Below, piece by piece: positions 25,444 through 33,924 of a DNA stretch of 43,191 bases; position 1 is the stretch's first letter; each line of letters begins with the position of its first letter. Source of the stretch: Candidatus Melainabacteria bacterium (GTDB taxonomy: Bacteria > Cyanobacteriota > Vampirovibrionia > 2-02-FULL-35-15). The DNA lies in NCBI GenBank assembly GCA_016201905.1, contig JACQBQ010000015.1, positions 1 to 43,191 of the forward strand. Direction: 5' to 3'. Under the pieces are notes generated by a model. That model was not told the DNA's origin and searched no databases. It worked only from the letters and a program-made list of their open reading frames with translations. Position numbers and translations under genes: made by a program.

Positions 25444-26787
25444 TTACTTGCCTTGCTGACAGATATCAATTAATAACTTACAAGTTTCTTCAAAACTTGT
25501 AGTTTCATAAATACCCTGTTGTAAAAAAGAATCTATTACTGGTTTCAATAAAACTGCTTTATCAATTCTTGGATCTGAACCTTTTTCATATGCTCCAATG
25601 GCAATTAAGTCTTCTGCATTATTATAAGTTGCCATCATATTTCGCATAAAACCTGCTGCTTCCTGATGATCTTTATCAGCAAGGTCCGGGAAAAGTCTAC
25701 TCACACTATTTAAAACATCTACAGATGGATAGTGATTCCTTGCAGCAATTGTTCTAGAAAGAATTATATGCCCATCTAAAATACCACGTACAGCGTCTGC
25801 TATAGGCTCATTAAAATCATCACCTTCAACAAGCACAGTATAAATAGCTGTAATTGAACCTGATTTAGCTCTTCCTGCTCTTTCCAGTATTTTTGGCAAC
25901 ATTGCAAAGACTGATGGTGTATAACCTTTCATTGTAGGTGGCTCACCTACAGAAAGTCCTACATCCCTAGCTGACATTGCAAGTCTTGTAACAGAATCTG
26001 CCATAAGTAAAACATTTTTCCCTTGCTCTCGGAAATATTCAGCAATTGTCGTTGCAGTTAAAAGACACTTGACGCGCAGCATTGCTGGCTGGTCTGATGT
26101 AGCCACAATTACAACAGATTTTTTTAAGCCTTCTTCTCCTAAGCTAACTTCAATAAAATCTTGAACTTCTCTTCCTCTTTCTCCAACAAGAGCAATTACG
26201 TTTACATCAGCATCACCATATCTTGCAATCATGCCTAACGTGGTACTCTTTCCAACTCCAGAACCACTAAATATACCAATTCTTTGCCCTACACCTAAAG
26301 TTAAAAGCCCATCTATGACCCTAATACCAGTTGCAAAAACAGTATCTATTCTTGGACGTCCATAAGCTTCTGGCGGAGCAGCATCTACAGCTCTTGGGAC
26401 TAACGTACCTTCCAAATCTCTTCCATCAATTGGTTTTCCCAGTGCATCAACTACTCTTCCAAGTAAACCTTCCCCTGCAAAAATTTCAACATGCCTTCCA
26501 GACTGAACAATTTTACTTCCCTGGTGAACACCTCTTCCGTCTACCAGTAAAAGTAAAAGTGAAATTTCTCCTTTAAAGCCAACAACTTCAGCTGGTTTTA
26601 CATCGCCTTGATCAGTGATTACACTACATAACTCTCCAACCATTGCACCAGGAAGTCTGGCTTCTAAAAGCAACCCCACAACTTTATTTACATAGCCAGT
26701 CCACTTACGGGTTTCATTTTTAGCAAGCACATCTTGAACTGCTCTATTCAGGTCCTTTATATATTCATCATCAATTAGTTTTTCCAC
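25444..26787 (-). CDS. fliI: Flagellar / type III secretion ATPase (FliI/SctN)
   Basis: This is the hexameric ATPase that unfolds and hands export substrates to the flagellar or type III gate. Walker A SGSGVGKST lies at about 173-181, followed by ALVGERGREVQDFIE, Walker B VLLMADSVTRLAMSARD and the stretch VGEPPTMKGYTPSVFAMLPKILERAG, closest in my reading to flagellar FliI (as in Firmicutes). Length 447 aa. It starts with GTG preceded by GAGGAAT and lies 24 bp after flhA, so the two form an operon. No rod, ring, hook or FliH/FliJ gene is present. The sctV-sctN order is also seen in injectisomes, so that alternative stays open. Confidence 0.88.
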   Translation of the reverse strand: MEKLIDDEYIKDLNRAVQDVLAKNETRKWTGYVNKVVGLLLEARLPGAMVGELCSVITDQGDVKPAEVVGFKGEISLLLLLVDGRGVHQGSKIVQSGRHVEIFAGEGLLGRVVDALGKPIDGRDLEGTLVPRAVDAAPPEAYGRPRIDTVFATGIRVIDGLLTLGVGQRIGIFSGSGVGKSTTLGMIARYGDADVNVIALVGERGREVQDFIEVSLGEEGLKKSVVIVATSDQPAMLRVKCLLTATTIAEYFREQGKNVLLMADSVTRLAMSARDVGLSVGEPPTMKGYTPSVFAMLPKILERAGRAKSGSITAIYTVLVEGDDFNEPIADAVRGILDGHIILSRTIAARNHYPSVDVLNSVSRLFPDLADKDHQEAAGFMRNMMATYNNAEDLIAIGAYEKGSDPRIDKAVLLKPVIDSFLQQGIYETTSFEETCKLLIDICQQGK

Positions 26788-26811
26788 AAGAATTCCTCAA
26801 TCTTCAATTAC

Positions 26812-28908
26812 TTACGCTGCTGGTGCAGTAACCCCAGGCTGAGCACTTTCTGTCCCAATCGTTTCCAATACTTGAACATTAAAGTCTGGAGATAGCTCTG
26901 CATAAGAAAGAACATGTATATGTGGATCAAATTGTTCAAGTAATCTATACAACGGTAATCTTAATCCAGGACCACAAATTAAAACTGGTCTTCGCCCATA
27001 CCTTTCATTAATCTTTTTCGAGGAACGCGAAATCATTGTAACCAGTTGTTGTATTTGTTTTGGATCTAATATTAAAACTAAATTATTTTCGACACGCTGC
27101 AAAGATTCTTCCAGCTTACGTTCCCAGGTTGGGTGAAATGCTACTGAATATATTTGTTTTTCCGGCGTAGCAAATTCAAGGCAAATTTGCCTACCTAAAG
27201 TAATTCTAAGCTTTTCAGACAACAAGTCTGGATCTTTTATGCCAGTGCATAAATCTTCAAGTCTTTCTAAAAGATATTGAACATCACGAATAGAAACTCT
27301 TTCCTTTAAAAGATTTACAAAAACACGTCTTAAATCACCAATGTTAATCAGAGCCGGAACTAAACTTTCAACAACTTGAGAATCTTTTTGTTTTGCCTGT
27401 TCAAGTACTCTCTTTACATCAGCTTTAGTAAGAAGCTCATCAATATTCTTTCTTACAACTTCAGCTAGGTGAGCTGTGATTACTCTAACTGCAGGTGTTG
27501 CAGGATATTGCCAGTCAATTTGCTCCAGGTAATCAGGATCAATCCAATATGCAGGCTCCTGAAGGGCCGAATCCCATCCAGGCAAAGCACCAGGCGGTGG
27601 TTCAGAATATATCCTGTCCCAGTACTCCCTTAAAACAAGCATTCTATCTGGATATGCTTCACTTGAGGAAACAGTTGTATCTCTTATAACAATTCTATAT
27701 TCATTTGCATTTAAACTTGGAGCATCCATAATCCTCACTGATGGAAGAACATATCCAAGATTCAATGTAAGTTGATGTCTCAGTGAAGCAATTTCAGGAA
27801 CTAAGGTACCTTGTCTTCCTGGATCTGCAATATCAAGCAAATTTCTACCAACCCAGATCGCAAGATTATCTACTTCAAGCAATGAGTACATCATATCCGG
27901 ACTGCTTGGATTAACTTTTGGTTCAGATAAAGCCTGGTCTTCAGTAGATTTTTTATCTCTAGCCCGTTGTGCAAACACAAATGCAGCCATGCCACCTATA
28001 ATTACAGAAAGCGCCAGAAATGCAAAAGTTGGTAAGCCAGGAAAAAATGCAATACAAAATAAAAGCCCAGAAGCCAGTGCCAATGCATTTGGCCTGTTCA
28101 TTATCTGTGTACCAATATCCTGTCCTAAACTTTCTGCGCTAGATGTTGATCTGGTAACAATGATACCTGCAGCAATTGAAAGTATAAGTGCTGGAACCTG
28201 TGCAGACAGAGCATCTCCAACTGTTAGTATTGTGTACTTACCAGCAGCTTGTGCAAGATCTAAACCTTTCTGTGTAACCCCAATCGTAAGACCAGCAGTA
28301 ATATTTACAAGAGTTATAATAATACCCGCAATAGCGTCACCTTTTATAAATTTACTTGCACCATCCATTGCACCATAAAATGAAGACTCTCTTTCCAGAT
28401 CAGCTCTACGCTGCTTTGCCTGCTCACTGCTAGTTAAACCTGCATTAAAATCTGCATCGATAGACATCTGTTTCCCTGGCATTGCATCTAATGCAAACCT
28501 TGCAGATACTTCAGCAATTCTTTCGGCACCCTTAGTAACAACAATAAATTGAACTACTGTAATAATTATAAAAATAATAACACCAACAACTATATTTCCG
28601 CCTGCTACAAAATTTCCAAAAGCAGTAACAACTTCACCTGCATAACCATTTTCAAGTATGAGTCTTGAAACAGCGATGTTTAAAGACAAACGCAACAATG
28701 TAGTGATTAACAAAACAGAAGGCAAAACAGCATAGTCAAGAGGTCTTCCAATATATAGCGCAATGCCCAAGGTTACAATTGCAAAAGAGATATTAATAGC
28801 AAGCGCAATATCCATAAGCCATGTAGGCAATGGAACCAAAATTAAGATGAGTAGTCCGAATACTACTGATCCAACTATTATTTCACTTACTAAATGAGTT
28901 CTGTTCAT
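26812..28908 (-). CDS. flhA: Flagellar / type III export gate protein FlhA (FlhA/SctV)
   Basis: FlhA forms the nonameric inner-membrane export gate. The N-terminal half has about eight hydrophobic segments (residues 10 to about 315). The FHIPEP-family signature is clear: LLRLSLNIAVSRLIL, then VTKGAERIAEVSARFALDAMPGKQMSIDADFNAG. The C-terminal half (about 340-698) is the cytoplasmic ring domain, with DPGRQGTLVPEIASLRHQ and ISIRDVQYLLERLED-like segments. 698 aa is the normal length. It is followed directly by fliI. A hairpin lies 7 nt upstream of the start (28916-28936), and no clear Shine-Dalgarno is seen, only ATAAGAA. Confidence 0.92.
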   Translation of the reverse strand: MNRTHLVSEIIVGSVVFGLLILILVPLPTWLMDIALAINISFAIVTLGIALYIGRPLDYAVLPSVLLITTLLRLSLNIAVSRLILENGYAGEVVTAFGNFVAGGNIVVGVIIFIIITVVQFIVVTKGAERIAEVSARFALDAMPGKQMSIDADFNAGLTSSEQAKQRRADLERESSFYGAMDGASKFIKGDAIAGIIITLVNITAGLTIGVTQKGLDLAQAAGKYTILTVGDALSAQVPALILSIAAGIIVTRSTSSAESLGQDIGTQIMNRPNALALASGLLFCIAFFPGLPTFAFLALSVIIGGMAAFVFAQRARDKKSTEDQALSEPKVNPSSPDMMYSLLEVDNLAIWVGRNLLDIADPGRQGTLVPEIASLRHQLTLNLGYVLPSVRIMDAPSLNANEYRIVIRDTTVSSSEAYPDRMLVLREYWDRIYSEPPPGALPGWDSALQEPAYWIDPDYLEQIDWQYPATPAVRVITAHLAEVVRKNIDELLTKADVKRVLEQAKQKDSQVVESLVPALINIGDLRRVFVNLLKERVSIRDVQYLLERLEDLCTGIKDPDLLSEKLRITLGRQICLEFATPEKQIYSVAFHPTWERKLEESLQRVENNLVLILDPKQIQQLVTMISRSSKKINERYGRRPVLICGPGLRLPLYRLLEQFDPHIHVLSYAELSPDFNVQVLETIGTESAQPGVTAPAA

Positions 28909-29285
28909 TTCTTATAGCTCAAGACAAGCTTGAGCTTCCTTCTACTGATCCTTTCCGTCTGATCGGATTTGGTGAATGAATCACACAAATCCTATAATTA
29001 TTATTTTTTATATTCATTAATTTTTATAGCTCAAGACAAGTAGGGCCCATTAATTATTTCTAGACTTAACACTGTCTTATACTTTTATATACCTTTTTAC
29101 TCTATAGCTACACACTATATTGTTATTGAATTAGGTAATCAAAAGCTTAAAAGATAATTGAATTATCGACAAAAATTTATCAAACTTTGGGTTTTAAGTA
29201 TAAATTTACACACTTTGCTAAGTTTATCTAACATTTAGGGTTATTACTAAGAACAATATCCTTTTAAACAGCTAGCATTTATCAG
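28909..29285. other. Intergenic region, flhA / glycosyltransferase
   Basis: These 377 bp carry no gene that I can see. They hold the flhA-proximal hairpin AGCTCAAG-ACAAG-CTTGAGCT (28916-28936), with a perfect 8-bp stem. A 17-bp exact direct repeat, TTATAGCTCAAGACAAG, occurs at 28912-28928 and 29024-29040; the second copy lacks the pairing half. The rest is AT-rich. Confidence 0.6.
28912..29040. repeat. 17-bp direct repeat pair, one copy forming a perfect hairpin
   Basis: TTATAGCTCAAGACAAG at 28912-28928 and again at 29024-29040. In the first copy it continues as CTTGAGCT and folds into an 8-bp stem with loop ACAAG. Compare the adhE-proximal hairpin at 25315. Confidence 0.75.
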
Positions 29286-30275
29286 CTAATTACGGGACAC
29301 AACGTATGGGGACATCTCTACATTTACTGAATCTCTTATCTGATAAGTTTTTTTATCTTGAGATTCAAAGTATGTTCTCATAACCAAATCTGCAAGTATT
29401 CCCATAAGCAATAACTGAACACTAACAATTATAAACACCGCTGCAAAAATCAAAAGTGGTGTTCTGTCTAAATCTATGTGCTTAAAAAGTTTTAAGTAAA
29501 AAGACCACATCATAAGCAAAAACGAAAAAACAAAACTTACAGATGCAAACCCACCAAAAAAATAAATTGGTTTCGTTGAATAATCAGATAAGAACTTCAG
29601 TACTATAAGATCCAGAATGACTTTATATGTTCTACTTAATCCATATTTTGATTTGCCAAATAATCGGGGTTTATGATTCACTTCAATTTCAGTAACTCTT
29701 GCTCCATTCCAGGAAGCACAAATAGGTAAAAATCTATGCAGCTCACCGTACAGCCTTATACCTTGTAAAACATCCTTCCTATATGCTTTTAACGAACAGC
29801 CATAATCATGCAGCTTTACTCCAGAGACCCAGGAGATTAATTTATTTGCAATCATTGAAGGAATTTTTCTATCAAGGGCTCTGTCCTGTCTATGTTTTCG
29901 CCAGCCACTTACAAGATCGTACCCTTCACTAATTAGGTTTAATAGCTTTGGTATATCGTTGGGATCATTTTGCAAATCTGCATCAAGCGGGACAATAACA
30001 TCACCGCTTGCATAATCTATAGCAGCTAGAAGTGCTGCACTTTGACCATAATTTCTTCTTAGCCTGATTACTTTTATATTCAGGTTATTTAAAGAAGCTT
30101 CTTTTAAAAGACTGAATGAACTATCGGTACTACCATCATCAACAAAAATCACTTCATATCTATACTGAAAATCTTTTAAAAAATAACTTAATTCATCCAA
30201 GAGAACTTTAAGGCTGGTTCCTTCATTATATGAAGGTATAATTATTGAGACTTTTTTAATTGAAGAAGTAGACAT
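29286..30275 (-). CDS. GT2 family membrane glycosyltransferase (polyprenyl-phosphate sugar transferase-like)
   Basis: The N-terminal GT-A domain reads VSIIIPSYNEG, VIFVDDGSTDSSF, VIPLDADLQNDPNDIPKL (DxD), VSGWRKHRQD and LHDYGCSLKAYRK. That is the pattern of the DPM1/ArnC/GtrB group, which loads a sugar from a nucleotide donor onto undecaprenyl or dolichyl phosphate. Two C-terminal membrane helices (about 232-256 and 272-296) fit the GtrB/ArnC topology. Length 329 aa. The ATG has an AAGGA about 12 nt upstream. No glycan biosynthesis cluster surrounds it, so the acceptor and sugar are unknown. It diverges from the HEAT-like gene. Confidence 0.87.
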   Translation of the reverse strand: MSTSSIKKVSIIIPSYNEGTSLKVLLDELSYFLKDFQYRYEVIFVDDGSTDSSFSLLKEASLNNLNIKVIRLRRNYGQSAALLAAIDYASGDVIVPLDADLQNDPNDIPKLLNLISEGYDLVSGWRKHRQDRALDRKIPSMIANKLISWVSGVKLHDYGCSLKAYRKDVLQGIRLYGELHRFLPICASWNGARVTEIEVNHKPRLFGKSKYGLSRTYKVILDLIVLKFLSDYSTKPIYFFGGFASVSFVFSFLLMMWSFYLKLFKHIDLDRTPLLIFAAVFIIVSVQLLLMGILADLVMRTYFESQDKKTYQIRDSVNVEMSPYVVSRN

Positions 30276-30452
30276 TTTTCTAATTCCTTACTCAAATAGT
30301 TTATCAAGAATGAATCTTGAATATCAAACCCTTAACCCTTATTAAGGTTTATTTTAATCTGGATTCTCGGCAAAAAATAAATATTTATAATTTATTAACG
30401 AATACAACAAAAGCACTTATATATTTGACTTCCTGTACAATATTAAATAATT

Positions 30453-30800
30453 ATGAAAACTATTACACAAAAAGAAAAAAACATTGATATAAGGGAAAAA
30501 CTTTCAATTGATCTTTGTGACAATTTCATTAAGAGACTTAATCCAGCTCAAAGTAAAGAAACTAAAATTGGTGCTTTAATTGCAATCAGGAACTTTATTA
30601 AAGAGTCAAAAATTGATGATCCGTTCTTATTCAGCTATCTGGTTGACACCATCGCTGATCCAAGCAAAGAAATCAGAAATATTGTTATAAAAGTAATTAA
30701 GGAAATTTCAAATCCAGAAATCATTGAACTTCTAGAAATTAAAAAGCAAGAGGTCAGTCAAGAAATTAAAACCGAAATAAATAACTTACTACAGTTTTAA
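30453..30800 (+). CDS. Small helical HEAT-like protein (115 aa)
   Basis: There is no firm family. The central part (KIGALIAIRNFIKES, FLFSYLVDTIADPSKEIRNIVIKVIKEISNPEIIELLEI) has the helix-turn-helix spacing and Asp/Pro/Arg positions of HEAT repeats, so a protein-binding scaffold is likely. There is no signal peptide. A TACAAT box ends 11 nt before the ATG, giving a leader of only a few bases and no Shine-Dalgarno. The 3' end converges on the next gene with 18 bp between. Confidence 0.65.
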   Translation: MKTITQKEKNIDIREKLSIDLCDNFIKRLNPAQSKETKIGALIAIRNFIKESKIDDPFLFSYLVDTIADPSKEIRNIVIKVIKEISNPEIIELLEIKKQEVSQEIKTEINNLLQF

Positions 30801-30818
30801 AAGCAAGGTTCTTAATTC

Positions 30819-31244
30819 TTAATTAATCGACTCTACTACTTCCGGGTGCGGGTTTATATTGTGTAACTTGCAATAGTCTAAGTATTCTTTTGAACAATAA
30901 GAAAATATTTTTTCAAAACGAAAATCATTTTCCATGTCAGATAAATAACCCTTTAAAACAGGTGGCAATGACTTAATCGGCACATTCTCAATTCCTATTT
31001 CCTTCTCATAGCAAATCTTTTTTAACTGGTCCAGGCTTTGTTTAATATCATTCTGCTTCCCTTCCAAAACAAGCGTAACTGAGTCAGGCCCATAGCTCAC
31101 AGCAGGGGTTACATTAATCAGTGAGACCTTATACTTTATAAAGTGTGGAGATAAATCTTTTCCCATTAGATCAATTACTTTTTGTGAAGTAATTACCATT
31201 GCATGAATGGTACGATCAGAATCTTGTTTATCAAAGGTTGGCAT
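30819..31244 (-). CDS. Unknown protein downstream of the cobalamin adenosyltransferase gene (141 aa)
   Basis: I recognise no family. The protein is soluble with mixed alpha/beta predicted character; the segment SVTLVLEGKQNDIKQSLDQLKKICYEKEIGIENVPIKSLPP suggests a small ferredoxin-like domain. A longer frame opens at TTG 31268, but a TATAAT box (31251-31256, minus strand) lies inside that extension exactly 6 nt before the ATG at 31244, so I choose 31244 and a leaderless mRNA. It lies just after the adenosyltransferase gene on the same strand, so both read-through and its own promoter are possible. A cobalamin role is only suggested by position. Confidence 0.7.
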   Translation of the reverse strand: MPTFDKQDSDRTIHAMVITSQKVIDLMGKDLSPHFIKYKVSLINVTPAVSYGPDSVTLVLEGKQNDIKQSLDQLKKICYEKEIGIENVPIKSLPPVLKGYLSDMENDFRFEKIFSYCSKEYLDYCKLHNINPHPEVVESIN

Positions 31245-31250
31245 ATAAAC

Positions 31251-31256
31251 ATTATA
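31251..31256 (-). promoter_or_regulatory. -10 box of the 141-aa gene, leaderless start
   Basis: On the minus strand TATAAT, then GTTTAT, then ATG at 31244. The 6-nt gap equals that at 6495 and 8205. Confidence 0.6.
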
Positions 31257-31283
31257 AAGCAGAAACAAAATTTAATTTTTCAG

Positions 31284-31931
31284 CTACCACTCAATACCTC
31301 TTGTATATCCAAGGTAATGCTTATGTACTTTACCTTCTATAATAGTTGTAGCCATTTCCTTTAGCCAGTCCGGGCACAAGTGTCCAGTTATAAGAATCAT
31401 CGTGTTTGGGTTAATAGTTTCAAAGACCAACTTGGCATTTTTTTCAGGCACCCTTTGTTCTTTATGATATAAAAGGTCTGTAAGTTCATCTACACAAAGC
31501 AAATCATACTCCCCAGAGACTACATCATTTGCAAGCTGCCTTAAGCCCTGATCAAGTTTTAACTGATCCTGTAAAGTCCAGCCATCTGCATCCCCAAAGA
31601 ACCTAAAGCTTCCATCTTTTCTTATCCTTGATGTACCTGCAAAGAAGTAATCAAAATAATTTGGGAATTGTGCTTTTAAAATCTCATAGATTTTTGATTC
31701 ACTTGTAGTTTCCTGGCACTTTGAAAACAGAATTAGTTTAACTTTTAAGCCAGCACCAATGGCTCTTAAAGCAACTCCATTTAGTGCAGTTGTCTTGCCT
31801 GGTGCATAACCAAGATAAAGTCTCATCTTTTCTTTTTTTGTAGGGCTGTCGTGTATTGGATTTTTATTGCTTTGTTTATCGTTTTCGTTAATTGACAAAA
31901 CATTTTGTTCGACTAAATTGTGCATGGTCAT
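31284..31931 (-). CDS. cobO: Cob(I)alamin adenosyltransferase-like protein (BtuR/CobO/CobA family)
   Basis: This family transfers the adenosyl group of ATP to cob(I)alamin or cobinamide. Family features: the P-loop region (residues 38-50) followed by ALNGVALRAIGAGLKVKLILFSK; YDLLCVDELTDLLYH (Walker B-like); MILITGHLCPDWLKEMAT; and the C-terminal KHYLGYTRGIEW, matching the usual KH....G..A..GIE ending. The P-loop reads GYAPGKTT where the family has G[NK]GKGKTT, so nucleotide binding may differ. An N-terminal extension of about 35 polar residues precedes the domain. Length 215 aa. No other cobalamin gene or cobalamin riboswitch is in the window. It may be a diverged paralogue. Confidence 0.75.
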   Translation of the reverse strand: MTMHNLVEQNVLSINENDKQSNKNPIHDSPTKKEKMRLYLGYAPGKTTALNGVALRAIGAGLKVKLILFSKCQETTSESKIYEILKAQFPNYFDYFFAGTSRIRKDGSFRFFGDADGWTLQDQLKLDQGLRQLANDVVSGEYDLLCVDELTDLLYHKEQRVPEKNAKLVFETINPNTMILITGHLCPDWLKEMATTIIEGKVHKHYLGYTRGIEW

Positions 31932-32119
31932 AATTTTTTCTTTTCTACTTAAATAAGGTTCTCTGATTTCTAATCCCTTAGTTTTTAATTTTCCTAGTTA
32001 ACTATACAAGACATGATGCCTGTCGAAAAGTTGCAAAGTTCACACTACTAATATATTTTATATTCCTTTACACACTATATACAGTATATAAGATTAAGGA
32101 TAAGTTTAATCTTTAACCT

Positions 32120-32557
32120 TTAGGTTTCCTTGATTTTCTGAATGAATTCTTCCAATAGCAACCTTGCAGCTTCTTGGTCAATAAATCCTTTTGAGTCTCT
32201 TAAAGAAATACCTCTCTCTTTTAATTTCTCTTCAGCAGCAAATGAGCTTAACCTCTCATCAACTATTTCAACAGATACTTTTATCACTTCTTTCAATTTT
32301 TTTACAAATACTTCTACCGTTTTAGCCATCTCTCCTTTTAATTCTCTCAAGCCATTATCAGAGTTCATATTATATGGCATACCAACGATTACTAAATCAA
32401 TTTCTCTATCAGTAACAAGCTTACTTATATAAGATAAAACATTATTTAAATCCTTATTTTGAATTACTCCACATGGAAAAGCAAAAATTCTAGAGGGATC
32501 TGATATTGCAAGCCCAATCCGTTTCGTACCATAATCTATAGATAAAATACTTCCCAC
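32120..32557 (-). CDS. yqgF: Pre-16S rRNA nuclease / Holliday junction resolvase-like YqgF
   Basis: This RNase H-fold nuclease matures the 16S rRNA 5' end. Motifs: LSIDYGTKRIG (Asp8), LVIVGMPYNMN, VDERLSS (Glu101) and IDQEAARLLLEEF (Asp127), the three acidic residues of the active site. Length 145 aa is typical. The start is GTG with a weak AAAGGT upstream. It lies 14 bp after the spoU-type methyltransferase gene and ends the operon response regulator-spoU-yqgF. Confidence 0.93.
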   Translation of the reverse strand: MGSILSIDYGTKRIGLAISDPSRIFAFPCGVIQNKDLNNVLSYISKLVTDREIDLVIVGMPYNMNSDNGLRELKGEMAKTVEVFVKKLKEVIKVSVEIVDERLSSFAAEEKLKERGISLRDSKGFIDQEAARLLLEEFIQKIKET

Positions 32558-32571
32558 TATTTAATTACCTT

Positions 32572-33366
32572 TTAGTTTTTTCTCTTATATAATTCCCATA
32601 AAACCAAGCTGGCTGCTACTCCTAAATTCAAGGATTCAATCTTATCGGATTGAGGAATTGTAACAATTTCATCTACCATATTTAAAAATTCTTTTGATAG
32701 TCCACTTCCTTCATTGCCAAACAAAAATATACATGGTAAATCAAAAATAATCTTACTTAAATTTTTACTTGCCTTGCTTGGCTTAACTAAAAGAGCTACA
32801 AGTTTGTATTTTGCGCTCTTTAAAGAAGGAACAAAGCTCTCAATTTCATCAATACTGATAACCGGCAGGTTAAACACTGCTCCAGCACTTGCTCTAATCA
32901 CTTTAGTATTAAAAGGATCCACTGAACCTTTTGACAATATGATACCGCCAGCATTAAATGCAACCGCCGATCTGATAATCATTCCTAGATTTCCTGGATC
33001 TTGAATTCGTTCAAGAAATATTAATTGTTTTTGTGTCTCTAAGAGATCCTGCAATCTATGCAAAGGCTTTTTTGCAAGGGCAATAATTAAGTCTTCACCA
33101 TCAGGTTTGCTGTCTGTTGTAAAAATAGACGACAAGAGAGCATTATTTATAAAAATAGGTTCAATGTTCTGTTTTCCAGATAGAAACTTAGATAAATACT
33201 GTTGGTTTTTTTTATCAAAGTAAACTTTTTGAATTTTTAATGGACTATTGATTGCTTCTAAAAAAAGTTTTTTTCCCTCAATAATCACATAATCGCTTTT
33301 CTCTTTAGTTACTTTTTTTAACTCTTTATAATGAGAATTTTCTTTGCTTGATATTTCTAGAAACAT
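32572..33366 (-). CDS. SpoU/TrmH family RNA 2'-O-methyltransferase
   Basis: The protein methylates a ribose 2'-OH in tRNA or rRNA using SAM. An N-terminal substrate-binding domain (to about residue 95) is followed by the SPOUT knot: LERIQDPGNLGMIIRSAVAFNAGGIIL (motif 1), FLFGNEGSGLSKEFL (motif 2) and IPQSDKIESLNLGVAASLVLWEL (motif 3). Length 264 aa matches the RlmB/TrmH-type group; the exact target cannot be told. A TATAAA sequence lies just upstream of the ATG, 22 bp after the response regulator stop, so it has either its own weak promoter or read-through. Confidence 0.9.
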   Translation of the reverse strand: MFLEISSKENSHYKELKKVTKEKSDYVIIEGKKLFLEAINSPLKIQKVYFDKKNQQYLSKFLSGKQNIEPIFINNALLSSIFTTDSKPDGEDLIIALAKKPLHRLQDLLETQKQLIFLERIQDPGNLGMIIRSAVAFNAGGIILSKGSVDPFNTKVIRASAGAVFNLPVISIDEIESFVPSLKSAKYKLVALLVKPSKASKNLSKIIFDLPCIFLFGNEGSGLSKEFLNMVDEIVTIPQSDKIESLNLGVAASLVLWELYKRKN

Positions 33367-33388
33367 TTATTTTATAAATTTTCAAAAC

Positions 33389-33790
33389 CTAATCACTTTT
33401 TGTTGTTTTAGCTTCTTTGTTATTTGCAGATAGAATTTTTTCAATTAGATTAAACAGTTCTATTGGGCTAAATGGTTTAGTAAGGAAGTAATCTGTACCA
33501 ACTGAAATTGCCCAGTCGCGATCTGATTGCTGCCCTTTTGCAGTAAGCATAATAATTACAATTTTTTTTGTTTTTGGATCATTTTTTAGTCTTTCACAGA
33601 CCTCAAAACCACTTAACCCTGGCATCATTACATCCAGAAGTAAAAGATCGGGTAATTCGCTTTGTGACTTACTTAAAGCTTCGTGACCATCTACTGCTTC
33701 AATAATGTCAAAAGATTTATTTGCACTTAAGGTTGCTTTTACTAGCAGCCTTAAAGAAGGCTCGTCATCTGCAATTAGAATTTTTGGCAT
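33389..33790 (-). CDS. Single-domain response regulator (CheY-like)
   Basis: A complete receiver domain without an output domain: acidic pair Asp8/Asp9 (LIADDEPS), phospho-acceptor Asp53 (LLLDVMMPG), Thr83 (IIMLTAKG) and Lys105 (FLTKPFSP). Length 133 aa. Stand-alone receivers often act in motility (CheY, PilG/PilH) or as phosphorelay intermediates. No histidine kinase is nearby, so the partner is unknown. It is first in an operon with spoU and yqgF. An AAGGTT lies before the ATG. Confidence 0.93.
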   Translation of the reverse strand: MPKILIADDEPSLRLLVKATLSANKSFDIIEAVDGHEALSKSQSELPDLLLLDVMMPGLSGFEVCERLKNDPKTKKIVIIMLTAKGQQSDRDWAISVGTDYFLTKPFSPIELFNLIEKILSANNKEAKTTKSD

Positions 33791-33913
33791 TTTATTTAAC
33801 CTTAATCTATTCTATTACTACCACAAAGAGACCACTAATTATCAATATAAACTATCAAAACAAATTACAATGTGTATTCATAAGCAGCTACTTTAGTATA
33901 AACACAGATTTGA

Positions 33914-33919
33914 GATAAT
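33914..33919 (+). promoter_or_regulatory. -10 box of the GH57-like gene, leaderless start
   Basis: GATAAT preceded by TGA, then 5 nt to ATG 33925; no Shine-Dalgarno. Confidence 0.45.
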
Positions 33920-33924
33920 CATAT

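Noticed and set aside
27989-28378. 129-codon plus-strand frame inside flhA
   Set aside because: Antisense shadow of the strongly conserved FlhA membrane domain.
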